Positions 8,327 to 18,285 are shown, counted from the first letter of the stretch. The stretch is 44,802 nucleotides of DNA from Candidatus Brocadia carolinensis (GCA_002009475.1 AYTS01000041.1:1-44802); one strand, 5' to 3'. Numbers and translations: made by a program. The notes: generated by a model not told the origin, from the letters alone.

Positions 8327-10060
8327 ATGATAAAGAGGTGGGTATTTTCCCCTCCGAATAGGCCGCTTCAGACAGAGATTGCCAGCAAACTCAAGATATC
8401 ACCCTTGCTGGCCCAGGTGCTTGTCAACCGTGGGATTGTCGACGTTGCATCCGCCAGAAGTTTCCTCCAGCCACAAATTGCTGCACTCGGAGACCCTTCG
8501 CTTCTTCCTGACATCGAAAAGGCATCCATTCGTATTAACGAGGCAGTACGCGCGGGAGAAAATATTGTTATTTACGGCGATTATGATGTTGACGGCCTGT
8601 CGGCTACCGCGCTCATGTACCGATGTTTGAAATTACTGGGGGCACAGGTAAGTTACTATATTCCGGAACGGCTGGAAGAGGGATACGGTTTAAATGCCGA
8701 TGCAATTCAAAAACTGAGTGAGGGTGGAGCTGACGTCATCCTGACCGTGGATTGTGGTATCAACGCCTGCAAGGAAGCGGATATTGCACGCGCCTGTGGC
8801 ATTGACCTGATCATCACTGATCACCATCGCCCTGGACAGGAAATACCCGATGCCTTTGCGGTAGTCAATCCGAAATTACATGCACCACACCATATTTTCC
8901 GCGATCTCTCCGGTGTTGGTATCGCTTTTAAACTGGCATGGGCCATTGGGCAGTTTTTTTCACCGCAAAAGAAGGTGTCTCCTGAATTCAAGGATTTTCT
9001 GTTAAGTGCGGTAGGTCTGGTGGCACTGGGGACAATTGCTGACGTGGTGCCACTCGTGGGCGAAAACCGTATTGTCACGAAGTATGGACTGAGTGCATTA
9101 CAACACACAGAAATTCCGGGATTGCGTGCGCTTCTCGATATAGCGGATATTTCCGGAATAAAGCTGGATGCCTTTCACGTGGGATATCGTTTGGGGCCCC
9201 GGTTAAATGCCCCGGGACGCATTGGAAATGCAGGAATTGTTGTTGAACTGCTAACGACAACCTGCAAAGAGCGGGCGGCAGAAATTGCCAGTTTTCTGGA
9301 ACGAGAAAATAAGAGAAGACAAGAAATACAGGTCGATATTATGGCGTCAGCCAGAAAAAAGGTAATGCACGAATTAAACCTGGATGAAACTACCGCTATT
9401 GTTCTGGCAGACCCGGCCTGGCACCCGGGGATTGTAGGAATTATTGCCTCGAAAATAGTAGAAGAATTTCATCGTCCCACCGTGATGATTGCCGTTGCGG
9501 ACGAGATCGGTCACGGTTCCGCACGTTCCATCCCGTCATTCCATATCCTGGAGGCATTAGAAAGCTGCAGAAACAAGTTGCTTTCTGTGGGCGGTCATGC
9601 CCAGGCGGCAGGGCTAAAGATACACCCGGATAATATCAACGAGTTTCGCGATATGCTCAACAGGGCTACCTCTCAAAAACTGTGCAAAACGGACCTGGTG
9701 CGTGTCCTGAACCTTGATGCAGAAATTACGCTCTCCATGTTGTCAAAGGCAGTCGTGGCAGAACTGGCACGACTCTCCCCTCATGGTGAGGGAAATCCCA
9801 TCCCCCTGTTTGCTGCAACGAACGTAAAGGTCGTTGGACAGCCACGACGCATTGGTACAAAGGGACAGCACCTGAGTTTCTATGTCAAACAGGGCGATGT
9901 TGCTATCAGAGCTGTTGCCTTTGGAATGGGAGAACAGATAGACAGGCTTAGACAAAATGGAAGAACGTGCTCCCTTGCCTTCACGGTAAAAATAAATACC
10001 TGGATGGACAGTGAGCAGCTTGAGCTGGAGGTGAAAGACCTCAAATTTGAAAATGAATAA
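8327..10060 (+). CDS. recJ: Single-stranded-DNA-specific exonuclease RecJ
   Basis: A 577-residue DHH-family 5'-3' exonuclease acting on single-stranded DNA in recombination and repair. The metal-binding motif IYGDYDVDG is at residues 82-90 and DHH at 165-167. The DHHA1 motif GGHAQAAGLKI follows in the second half, then a C-terminal OB-like domain. The length matches bacterial RecJ. The stop overlaps the ATG of the next gene by one base (TAATG), so recJ and the Clp1-like kinase are almost certainly co-translated. Confidence 0.94.
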   Translation: MIKRWVFSPPNRPLQTEIASKLKISPLLAQVLVNRGIVDVASARSFLQPQIAALGDPSLLPDIEKASIRINEAVRAGENIVIYGDYDVDGLSATALMYRCLKLLGAQVSYYIPERLEEGYGLNADAIQKLSEGGADVILTVDCGINACKEADIARACGIDLIITDHHRPGQEIPDAFAVVNPKLHAPHHIFRDLSGVGIAFKLAWAIGQFFSPQKKVSPEFKDFLLSAVGLVALGTIADVVPLVGENRIVTKYGLSALQHTEIPGLRALLDIADISGIKLDAFHVGYRLGPRLNAPGRIGNAGIVVELLTTTCKERAAEIASFLERENKRRQEIQVDIMASARKKVMHELNLDETTAIVLADPAWHPGIVGIIASKIVEEFHRPTVMIAVADEIGHGSARSIPSFHILEALESCRNKLLSVGGHAQAAGLKIHPDNINEFRDMLNRATSQKLCKTDLVRVLNLDAEITLSMLSKAVVAELARLSPHGEGNPIPLFAATNVKVVGQPRRIGTKGQHLSFYVKQGDVAIRAVAFGMGEQIDRLRQNGRTCSLAFTVKINTWMDSEQLELEVKDLKFENE

Positions 10061-11136
10061 TGAACACGATCGATGTTCCAAAAGAATGGCATCAGGCTGC
10101 AGAGAGAATAAAGCACGACACAAAGGTATGTATTATTCTTGGAAAGATCGATAGTGGCAAGAGCACTCTGTGCAGGTATCTGACCCAGGCATGGACGGCT
10201 TCCATGATACGGGTTGGATATGTCGACAGTGACCTGGGACAGCCTACCATAGGCTTTCCAACTACCGTTAGTTTAAAAATTTTCGATATCCCTCCCCAGG
10301 ACCATGATTATTCAAATCCCTCACATTTCCAGTTTGTAGGCAATACAGCGCCTGATGGATTTCTCTTGCAGGCACTTCATGCAGTAAAAATAATGGCCGA
10401 CAAATCCCGTCAACAAGGTGCGGGAATCACTCTCGTTGACACATCGGGTTTTATTGACGGACCTGTTGCCCGTATCCTTAAGCTGCACAAGATAGAAATG
10501 CTCCGTCCACAATGGATTGTTGCTTTGCAGGCAAAGGACGAAATGGAGCATCTGTTGAAAGGGTATGAGAAAATGGGCTGGCAGGTAATACGATTGGCAT
10601 GCTCGAAACACGTGGTTACCCGTTCACAGGCCGAACGACAGAGATACCGGAGTGAAAAATACAAGTCCTATTTTAGACACGCGCGGATTACCAATTGTTC
10701 CATCCACAAGGTGGTATTTCCCTCATGTATTCTTGGTACCGGACAAAGGATGGCGCCGCCAGAACTGCCAAAAGAAACCGGCATGCATGCCATGAACCCT
10801 CCGTACATGGAAAAATGTGGCAACGAACTCTTAATTATTGCAGACATTGCGGGTTCATCAATACCGGTTTATGAGCTAAAAAACTCCTTTGATGTCACAA
10901 CGATTGTACTCATTGAAAGACCCACATTGAAAGACCTTCTGGTGGGTCTCAACGATGAAAACAATTTCACCATCGGCCTTGGCATTATTGCTGACATGAA
11001 CCCTTTTACTGATAAACTAACCCTCTTTACCCCGGTGCAGGATACTCATAAGGTTACAACAATACGGTTAGGGACGATGAAGGTTGGACTGGATGGAAAA
11101 GAATACGGAAAGACACGTGTTATTCAACATTGGTAA
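10060..11136 (+). CDS. Clp1/Grc3-like polynucleotide 5'-hydroxyl kinase
   Basis: A 358-residue P-loop protein of the Clp1/Grc3/NOL9 type, a family better known from eukaryotes and archaea. Those enzymes phosphorylate 5'-OH ends of RNA or DNA. Walker A is GKIDSGKST at residues 28-36. The family hallmark VDSDLGQP follows at about 55-62 and IGFPTTVSL just after it. A VDTSGFIDG segment near residue 135 fits the Walker B/lid area. The C-terminal part is family-like but has no motif I can name. The one-base overlap with recJ suggests the kinase prepares 5'-phosphate ends that RecJ prefers. That link is inference. Confidence 0.8.
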   Translation: MNTIDVPKEWHQAAERIKHDTKVCIILGKIDSGKSTLCRYLTQAWTASMIRVGYVDSDLGQPTIGFPTTVSLKIFDIPPQDHDYSNPSHFQFVGNTAPDGFLLQALHAVKIMADKSRQQGAGITLVDTSGFIDGPVARILKLHKIEMLRPQWIVALQAKDEMEHLLKGYEKMGWQVIRLACSKHVVTRSQAERQRYRSEKYKSYFRHARITNCSIHKVVFPSCILGTGQRMAPPELPKETGMHAMNPPYMEKCGNELLIIADIAGSSIPVYELKNSFDVTTIVLIERPTLKDLLVGLNDENNFTIGLGIIADMNPFTDKLTLFTPVQDTHKVTTIRLGTMKVGLDGKEYGKTRVIQHW

Positions 11137-11228
11137 TCCGTGCCACCAGTCAGAAATTATAGTACTGATCAAAAAGAAAGAGGGAAAACTTCCCCTTGCA
11201 TACGTAACGGCTAAAAGGTATCTTTACT

Positions 11229-12316
11229 ATGATGAAGACTAAAGTTGTGATTGCTATGAGCGGTGGTGTTGATAGTAGTGTTGCCGCCCATTTATTAGCC
11301 GAGCAGGGTTATGAGGTCATCGGCCTGTTCATGCGTCTGGGCATTGAAAAAACGGATACCATAACCAGGGCGAAGATTTGCTGCAGCCTTGAAGACGCAC
11401 ATGATGCCCGCAACGTTGCAGATCAGTTGGGCATTCAGTTCCATGTCTTAAACTTTAAGGATGCCTTTGACCGAATCATCGATACCTTTTGCACTGAATA
11501 TCTCCGTGGCAGGACACCGAATCCGTGCATTCTCTGCAACCAGGAACTAAAATTCGGAAGGCTCCTGGATTTTGCCAGGATGCTCAATGCCGATTTTATT
11601 GCCACCGGTCACTACGCAAACGTGGAAAGGTCAAGAGACCGGTATCTCCTGAAAAAAGGGATTGATGCCCGTAAGGATCAATCCTACGTATTGTTCTCGC
11701 TAACTCAGGACCAACTCTCTAAAACCCTTTTCCCGTTGGGCATGTTAACCAAGGAGTCAGTCCGTCAAGTGGCCAGGGATTTGAATTTAAAAACCAAGGA
11801 TAAGCCTGAAAGCCAGGATATCTGTTTTGTGCTGGACAATAATTACCATACCTGTTATACGAAAGATTTGGAGACCGTATAACCACGGGACTTCTCAAGG
11901 ATACACGCGGAAATATCCTGGGAAGACATCCGGGTGCACCCTTCTTTACCATCGGACAGCGTAAAGGGCTTGGCGTTGCCTTAGGCACACCCAGATACGT
12001 GGTCGATATAAATCCACAGGAAAATACCGTAATAATTGGCACCGGCGACGAGCTTCTGGAAGATGAACTGGTGGCATCAACCGTAAACTGGATATCCATT
12101 GATAAACTTGAAGCGCCAGGAAAAATACAGGCAAAGATCCGGTACAATCACGCTCCGGCAGACGCTACCGTATATCCTGACAAACCAGACACGGTGCGTG
12201 TCGTCTTCAATGAACCACAAAGGGCCATTACCCCGGGGCAGGCAGTCGTTTTTTATGATAACGATACGGTTGTAGGCGGAGGGTGGATTGAAAGGAAAAG
12301 CGGAAAGATTTTCTAA
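11229..12316 (+). CDS. mnmA: tRNA-specific 2-thiouridylase MnmA (frame broken in this sequence)
   Basis: This enzyme makes 2-thiouridine at wobble position 34 of tRNA Lys, Glu and Gln, using persulfide sulfur and ATP. The PP-loop SGGVDSS is at residues 11-17, the catalytic C100 is in NPCILCN, and the second catalytic cysteine is C199 in SQDICF. The frame from 11229 stops at 11882. The remaining sequence continues in another frame ([19 protein letters not shown] onward) to a stop at 12316. Adding one C at 11851-11852 (acc-tg to acc-ctg) joins them as ...[11 protein letters not shown]..., giving about 362 residues, the normal size. I therefore treat it as one gene with a probable one-base undercall. 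A genuine frameshift remains possible. Confidence 0.88.
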
Positions 12317-12441
12317 CCTCGCCCGAAACTTCCGTATCTTCCCCCCTAATTGATTTTTGAGGCTTTTGGACAAGCCGAAGGCCGACAAATGCTCCTGCAG
12401 AAAAACATCGCTATGACATTTCTGAATAAGTGGAAAAGGAT

Positions 12442-12470
12442 TTGACTTATCTGTTGCAATTTACTAAAGT
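12442..12470 (+). promoter_or_regulatory. Candidate sigma70-type promoter for the glcD-like gene
   Basis: TTGACT (12442-12447), a 17-base spacer and TAAAGT (12465-12470) lie 100-180 bases upstream of the possible starts of the FAD oxidase. The call is based on consensus match and correct spacing only. Confidence 0.3.
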
Positions 12471-12483
12471 AAACGTCCTTAAG

Positions 12484-12501
12484 CCCTGTGTTTTCACAGG
12501 G
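12484..12501. repeat. Perfect 7-bp hairpin (CCCTGTG-tttt-CACAGGG)
   Basis: A compact stem with a 4-base loop in the mnmA/glcD spacer. It lacks an adjacent T run on either strand, so it is not a classical terminator. It lies after the candidate promoter and would sit in the 5' leader of the glcD transcript. Confidence 0.45.
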
Positions 12502-12570
12502 AAATGGTAATACCTGACGCAGCAGATCTGCAACCAAATCCCCCCTTAACAATGGGAGATTCTAAGGGTT

Positions 12571-14028
12571 GTGAAAAAACTTGTCAAAAAGAGAGGATTC
12601 TTTTATCTGTGGTTGATTTGTACTATGAATACTACCGTTAGTAAAAAGATGCAAACGGATGGATTAGACTCCGAATTAAGCCGGCTCATCGGGAAGAAAA
12701 ACGTGCTTCACACGCTCGAGGACCGTATCTGTTATTCATACGATGGCTCAAAACAAAAGTACATACCGGATATTGTTGTGCGACCTCAGTCGGCGCAACA
12801 CGTTTCCGATATCCTGCGGTTTGCATATGAGCAGGAAATACCCGTCTATCCCCGCGGGGCGGGCTCAGGGCTTACCGGCGGTGCCGTGCCGGTAAAGGGT
12901 GGCATCGTATTGGATTTCACCCAAATGAATCGCATTGCAGAGATCAGCCCTGAAGACCTGACGGCCACGGTAGAACCAGGGGTTGTCACCCATACACTGC
13001 AAAGTGAGGTTGCAAAACACAAACTGTTTTATCCGCCAGACCCAGCCAGCGCCCCCTTCTCCACCATAGGTGGTAATGTGGCCGAATGTTCCGGGGGGAT
13101 TACTGGTTTAAAATATGGCGTTACGCGGGATTATATCCTGGCTTTGGAGATTGTCCTTGCCGACGGAAGTATCATCCACACGGGTCGCAAGACGTTGAAG
13201 AGTGTCACGGGTTATGACCTCACCCGTCTCTTTGTTGGTTCAGAGGGCACGCTGGGTGTCTTTACCCAGATCACGGTAAAACTGCTTCCCCTGCCGGAAA
13301 AGATCGAAACCATCCTGGTCTTTTTTGCAAGGACACAGGATGCCGTACAATCGGCAAGTCAGATTATTTTCAATAACCTCTTGCCCCGTGCGATGGAATT
13401 TATTGACAAATCAAGTATCGACTGTGTGAAAGGATATAAGCAAGAGATTCAAATTCCGACAGAGGTAAATGCCGTGCTGCTTATCGACGTTGACGGAAGA
13501 GAATCCAGCGTTAAAGCAGAAGCATCACTCATAGAAAAAATCGTTCGGGAAAATAATGCCCTCAGTGTTGTTTCCGCAAAAAGTCCCAAAGAGCGTGATA
13601 CCCTCTGGGAGGTACGACGCGCTATCTCTCCTGCACTCTATAATATAGCTCCTTATAAAATCAACGAAGACATCTGCGTTCCACGAAGCAGAATATTGGA
13701 GATATTAGAAAGGATAGGCAGTATTCACAAACAGTATCCTTCCTTAAAAGTGGCCAGCTTTGGACATATTGGCGATGGTAATATCCACGTAAATGTTATG
13801 TATGATAAGGGTGAGCAGCAGCGGGCTTTGGCAGAAAGGATGATCGAGGAAATCCTCCGCAACACCGTGGAAGTGGGGGGGACAATTTCGGGAGAACATG
13901 GTATTGGAAATGTAAAATCAGCCTTTCTCTCCCTTGAAATTCCGCCCATGGAATTGGGGATTATGAAGGATATAAAGCAAATGTTTGATCCCAAGGGCAT
14001 ATTAAATCCCGGAAAGATGTTTTGTTAA
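12571..14028 (+). CDS. FAD-linked oxidase, glycolate oxidase GlcD-like subunit
   Basis: A flavoprotein of the GlcD/D-lactate dehydrogenase type that oxidises 2-hydroxy acids. The FAD-binding 4 domain holds PRGAGSGLTGGAVPVKGG near residues 92-109 and STIGGNVAECSGG. The C-terminal FAD-oxidase domain contains GHIGDGNIHVN and ends with FDPKGILNPGKMF, as in GlcD. The longest frame (485 residues) starts at a GTG (12571). An ATG at 12625 gives 467 residues, closer to GlcD, so the first 18 residues may not be translated; neither start has a strong ribosome site. No glcE or iron-sulfur glcF gene is adjacent, so the physiological substrate and electron acceptor are unknown. Confidence 0.85.
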   Translation: MKKLVKKRGFFYLWLICTMNTTVSKKMQTDGLDSELSRLIGKKNVLHTLEDRICYSYDGSKQKYIPDIVVRPQSAQHVSDILRFAYEQEIPVYPRGAGSGLTGGAVPVKGGIVLDFTQMNRIAEISPEDLTATVEPGVVTHTLQSEVAKHKLFYPPDPASAPFSTIGGNVAECSGGITGLKYGVTRDYILALEIVLADGSIIHTGRKTLKSVTGYDLTRLFVGSEGTLGVFTQITVKLLPLPEKIETILVFFARTQDAVQSASQIIFNNLLPRAMEFIDKSSIDCVKGYKQEIQIPTEVNAVLLIDVDGRESSVKAEASLIEKIVRENNALSVVSAKSPKERDTLWEVRRAISPALYNIAPYKINEDICVPRSRILEILERIGSIHKQYPSLKVASFGHIGDGNIHVNVMYDKGEQQRALAERMIEEILRNTVEVGGTISGEHGIGNVKSAFLSLEIPPMELGIMKDIKQMFDPKGILNPGKMFC

Positions 14029-14070
14029 CTTCGGGAAGTATAGCAGTATGGGTGCGAAGGATTACCAGTG

Positions 14071-14121
14071 GTAAGATTTAAGTTGTAAGTGTCTTCTTTA
14101 CACTTTCAACTTAAATCTCAC
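14071..14121. repeat. Near-perfect 22-bp inverted repeat between glcD-like gene and aspC
   Basis: The left arm at 14071-14092 (GTAAGATTTAAGTTGTAAGT and two more bases) pairs with the right arm at 14099-14121, with two mismatches and a loop of about 6 bases. It lies 43 bases after the glcD-like stop and 64 bases before the aspC ATG. It could form a strong hairpin that ends or protects the upstream transcript. No T run follows, so it may equally be an intergenic repeat element. Confidence 0.6.
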
Positions 14122-14148
14122 AACTCTGTAACACGTGTTAATCAATGA

Positions 14149-15373
<1,225 letters not shown>

Positions 15374-15380
15374 AAGATCG

Positions 15381-15569
15381 GTGCAGAAAAAGCATAAGGA
15401 TAACAGGGAAATTACCTTGCCTTTGGAAAAAAGGCCTATTGAAGAAAAGATACGAACCACGGAAACTATTTGGTATGACCTGTGTAGGAAAGCGGATAGT
15501 TTATCGTCTCCCTCTTGGTATAAAGAAGTTTTGCATGAAAGAGAGGAAAGGATTAAAAAGGGAGGATAA
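15381..15569 (+). CDS. Addiction-module antitoxin-like protein
   Basis: A 62-residue charged protein starting at GTG (15381), 8 bases after the aspC stop. The pattern LPLEKRPIEEKIRTTETIWY followed by W-Y-K-E-V-L-x-E-R resembles the small 'putative addiction module component' antitoxin family (TIGR02574 type). Members of that family usually precede a ParE/RelE-type toxin. A truncated RelE/ParE-like frame follows 49 bases downstream, which supports the call. It may be co-transcribed with aspC. With the toxin apparently broken, it could be a free antitoxin. Confidence 0.6.
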   Translation: MQKKHKDNREITLPLEKRPIEEKIRTTETIWYDLCRKADSLSSPSWYKEVLHEREERIKKGG

Positions 15570-15618
15570 GGGTTTATTGATTAGAGCAGTGCTAAAAAAA
15601 CAGAAGAAATAAGATTTC

Positions 15619-15762
15619 ATGAAAATCAAAATACTTGCATCAGGGAGTCAAGGTTTAATAGATGGTTATTGGTTTTACGAGAAACAGGCTGAAGGGCCTG
15701 GCATATATTTTTTAGATTCCCTGGCTCTTCCAAAATTTTGCCCAATTCCTCTGCCGTTATAG
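15619..15762 (+). pseudogene. Truncated RelE/ParE-type toxin remnant
   Basis: The frame from ATG 15619 reads MKIKILASGSQGLIDGYWFY and continues through EKQAEGPGIYFLDSL, which is the typical N-terminus of a ParE/RelE-superfamily toxin of about 95-100 residues. After FLDSL the sequence no longer resembles the family, and the frame ends at a TAG at 15760-15762 after 47 residues. No other frame downstream restores the expected C-terminal half, which holds the catalytic and RNA- or gyrase-contacting residues, so a single indel does not explain it. It is probably an inactive toxin left beside its antitoxin. Confidence 0.6.
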
Positions 15763-15867
15763 CGTTTGCATTTCAAGAAATACCCACAATCTCTCAAAAT
15801 CCAGACGGAGTTTTCTTTAATATAAGACTTATTCCAATCAGGTTATAGCGTAAAATCTTTTTTATTC

Positions 15868-16707
15868 CTAAGGATTTTTGTGCGCTATTGACGACTCTTC
15901 CGGCGATTCATTTATATCTTTCCCGCAGTGCGGGCACACGCTTTTTTTCCCATGCCTCTTTTGAATTTCCTTGGTAAAACCCGTGGTAACAATTCCTGCC
16001 GGTATCGCAATCGCCCCAATCCCCAGGATGGCAATAATTGCCCCCAAAAACCTTCCCAGCGGGGTTATTGGATACATGTCGCCGTAGCCAACCGTAGTTA
16101 CGGTGGCCACACCCCACCACAGTGCTGCCGGGATGCTCGAAAATGCCTTAGGTTGAGAGGTGTTTTCAATAAAGTACATGAGGCTTGAAGCGACTACTAA
16201 CAGGATTGATACACCAAATACTGTTACGAGGAGTGCTTCTTTTTCCTCCCGAAGCACGTTCCCCAGCATTCTCAAAGACTCAGAATAGCGCCCCATTTTT
16301 AAGATACGAAGCAGCCGGAAAAGCCGTAATGACCTGATCATGCGCAAATCGAGAGGAAGGAACACGGGTAGGTAAAATGGCAAAATCGCCATTAAATCCA
16401 CAAGCGCAAGAGGGGTAGCGGCAAACCGGAATCTCCCTTTTAGGGAACCTCGAAATCTCTTGTCAGTCGTGCAGGTCCATAAGCGGAGAAGGTATTCAAC
16501 GGTAAATACGAGCACGGAGAATGCATCAAATACCTTGAATGCCCCTGCATAGCGGGATAAAAGGCCTTCTACGGTTTCCAGGATGACGGCAAATACGTTC
16601 AGAAAAATCAACGTTATAATGAAGACCTGGAATATCCTGGCAGGCACATCTGCGGTTGACACCCCATTCAAAATTTTGTCTACCCTGTTTTTTATTTTTT
16701 GTACCAT
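15868..16707 (-). CDS. Voltage-gated potassium channel (Kch/KvAP-like, six TM)
   Basis: A 279-residue ion channel subunit. It has six predicted helices. The S4-like helix has regularly spaced arginines (LRMIRSLRLFRLLRILK, residues 121-137). The pore loop carries the potassium selectivity filter TVGYGD at 205-210, followed by S6. The C-terminus carries a CPHC motif at 258-261 without a second visible cysteine pair, so it would need to pair between subunits if it binds metal. Tetramers would conduct K+ across the inner membrane. There is no RCK (TrkA-N) domain. It stands alone on the minus strand in an accessory-looking region. Confidence 0.88.
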   Translation of the reverse strand: MVQKIKNRVDKILNGVSTADVPARIFQVFIITLIFLNVFAVILETVEGLLSRYAGAFKVFDAFSVLVFTVEYLLRLWTCTTDKRFRGSLKGRFRFAATPLALVDLMAILPFYLPVFLPLDLRMIRSLRLFRLLRILKMGRYSESLRMLGNVLREEKEALLVTVFGVSILLVVASSLMYFIENTSQPKAFSSIPAALWWGVATVTTVGYGDMYPITPLGRFLGAIIAILGIGAIAIPAGIVTTGFTKEIQKRHGKKSVCPHCGKDINESPEESSIAHKNP

Positions 16708-17078
16708 GGCATTCCCACGTCTTCAGGCAAACGAGTTGGTAAAAATAGACTGTAAACTAATAATATAGCATATCCTACATTTTCATCAAATCTTATTTCG
16801 GAGACTCTTCCCCAATCCCTGTGGCAGGTGGCCTGCTTCCCATGGTAATAAACGCCGTGAATATGACCGGTCAATGAGGGAATCTACCAATCCGTATTTA
16901 TATGCTATACCATATATAGTGTTTGAACGGAAATACTTCAAAGCCCCTTAGAATAAGACAAAGCAGGAGAAAACAGTTAACGAATGGTATTGAAAATAGC
17001 CATGAGAGATGATAAAATATGGCGAAAATAAAGGGATTCTGAGTGTAAGGGGTACAAATATTCGATACAACCACGCGA
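16708..17078. other. Spacer between channel gene and transposase remnant
   Basis: No intact gene is seen. The last 150 bases probably belong to the 5' end of the decayed insertion sequence that follows. A short frame from the ATG at about 17000 soon hits a stop. Confidence 0.35.
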
Positions 17079-17565
17079 CGACAGAAGGACATTCGACAGA
17101 AGATGAGAAAAAGATTCGAGCAGCAACTGAAGCTTGGCATCATACCGATTTCTGGAGTACAACTACCATGATAGAGGCGGTATGAGCTACCATCAATCTT
17201 GAGGGCATTGCACCATATCTATGTCACACCGGAATTGAACGAGGAGGTATTCGGGATATGAGAGGAGTAGGTACAAAAAGGGAAGAAAAAAACAAGGAGT
17301 TCTGGGATGGATTTGTGGCATATCCTCGTGCTATCGGCAGTGAGATTCGCGTTGATACTGATTACGCCGGCTGGATGATTTTGCTAACCATTATAAGCTT
17401 ATCAGTCAGATACTTGGGGTGGAGACGACATGTGGAGAGGGCAAGAGATTCTCAAGGCAGAGCATCAAGGATAATATAAGTTTATTGGATGCGGAGACCA
17501 TCGCCCGGATCAATGATGTGGTGGACATACGTTGGTTAAAAAAACGACGAAGGACTGCGAATTAA
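17079..17565 (+). pseudogene. Decayed ISNCY-like transposase, N-terminal part
   Basis: Reading the frames together gives RRQKDIRQKMRKRFEQQLKL with GIIPISGVQLP, then after TGA and TAG codons YELPSILRALHHIYVTPELN, then after more stops GMDLWHILVLSAVRFAL. From 17371 a shifted frame gives LDDFANHYKLISQILGVE and LLDAETIARINDVVD, and it ends at 17563-17565. The order E-L-P-x-I-L-R-A-L, T-P-E-L-N-E-E-V-F, G-M-D-L-W, L-x-D-x-A-N-H-Y follows the N-terminal half of ISNCY-family transposases as I know them. Multiple stops and at least one frameshift plus loss of the catalytic half show a dead copy. The family assignment is from memory of conserved blocks and should be confirmed. Confidence 0.65.
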
Positions 17566-17642
17566 GGCAGATACGTAGGTATTAGAGAGCGATGTACCTT
17601 TTACAAGCGAGAGAACACCGTTTGGGAATTTCAAAGCATCTG

Positions 17643-17668
17643 TAGTGGCAAGGTGCGTCTTGCCACTA
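17643..17668. repeat. Perfect 10-bp stem hairpin (TAGTGGCAAG-GTGCGT-CTTGCCACTA)
   Basis: A 10-base perfect stem with a 6-base loop between the transposase remnant and the EamA gene. No T run follows. It may be a remnant of the mobile element end or an intergenic palindrome. Confidence 0.5.
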
Positions 17669-17715
17669 CTCTGTTAGAAAAAATTGTCGAAGACCTAACT
17701 CGTCGGAGCATTGTT

Positions 17716-18132
17716 ATGGAAGCATTTTTTCTTGCCCTACTTACTGCCTTTATCTGGGGATTCGTGCCTTTTCTGGAAAAGATAGGGCTCTCGTCTGTTG
17801 AACCAACAGCCGCATATCTGGTACGATGCTCGGGGGTCTTTCTGGGTGCCGTAATTCTTATTGCCTTTACCCCTCAGTTTCCATCCTTCGGGAAGATGGG
17901 GATCAAAGCTGCTTTTTTCCTTGTTCTTGCCGGTATCCTGGCGGGGGTGGTAGCACAACTGGTATTTTACAAGGCCCTGAAGACGGGTGAGATATCGATG
18001 GTTATCCCCGTTACCTGCTGTTATCCCTTATTTTCATTTCTCTTAGGCTGGTTATTCCTGGGTGAGGAGATTACGCTATCCAAAGTAGTAGGCATGCTGC
18101 TTATTTTGGGTGGGATATTGCTCTTAAAATAG
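17716..18132 (+). CDS. EamA/DMT-superfamily half transporter (5 TM)
   Basis: A small integral membrane protein with one EamA domain. The frame is open from 17653 (159 residues), but the ATG at 17716 begins the typical EamA start (MEAFFLALLTAFIWGFVPFL), giving 138 residues, so I prefer it. Five hydrophobic helices are visible, the last being VVGMLLILGGILLL. Two-domain EamA exporters have ten helices, so this protein must work as a dimer. Such proteins export small metabolites, and the substrate is unknown. It lies alone between mobile-element debris and the helicase remnant and is followed by a 19-bp inverted repeat ending in five T. Confidence 0.82.
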   Translation: MEAFFLALLTAFIWGFVPFLEKIGLSSVEPTAAYLVRCSGVFLGAVILIAFTPQFPSFGKMGIKAAFFLVLAGILAGVVAQLVFYKALKTGEISMVIPVTCCYPLFSFLLGWLFLGEEITLSKVVGMLLILGGILLLK

Positions 18133-18188
18133 ATTTTCAAACTTGTTTTTTGAAAAATTCAATAAATGGTGATGTCTGGCTGCGAAGT

Positions 18189-18260
18189 GTAGGGGCGAAG
18201 CATTTGCTGGCTTGTGTACGAATGTTTGTATGTCAACGATGGCAAATGCTTCGCCCCTAC
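18189..18260. repeat. Perfect 19-bp inverted repeat, possible MITE or terminator
   Basis: GTAGGGGCGAAGCATTTGC at 18189-18207 is the exact reverse complement of 18242-18260, with a 34-base loop. The right arm is followed by TTTTT. It sits 57 bases after the EamA stop and could terminate that transcript. The GTAGGGGCGAAGCATTTGC sequence resembles intergenic palindromes that I have seen in several environmental genomes, so a non-autonomous mobile repeat is also possible. Confidence 0.75.
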
Positions 18261-18285
18261 TTTTTCTTTGGAGTCATCCTCTCGG

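Noticed and set aside
9743..10123. 126-codon minus-strand frame at the recJ/kinase junction
   Set aside because: It is antisense to two well-supported genes that overlap by one base and has no motif or ribosome site.
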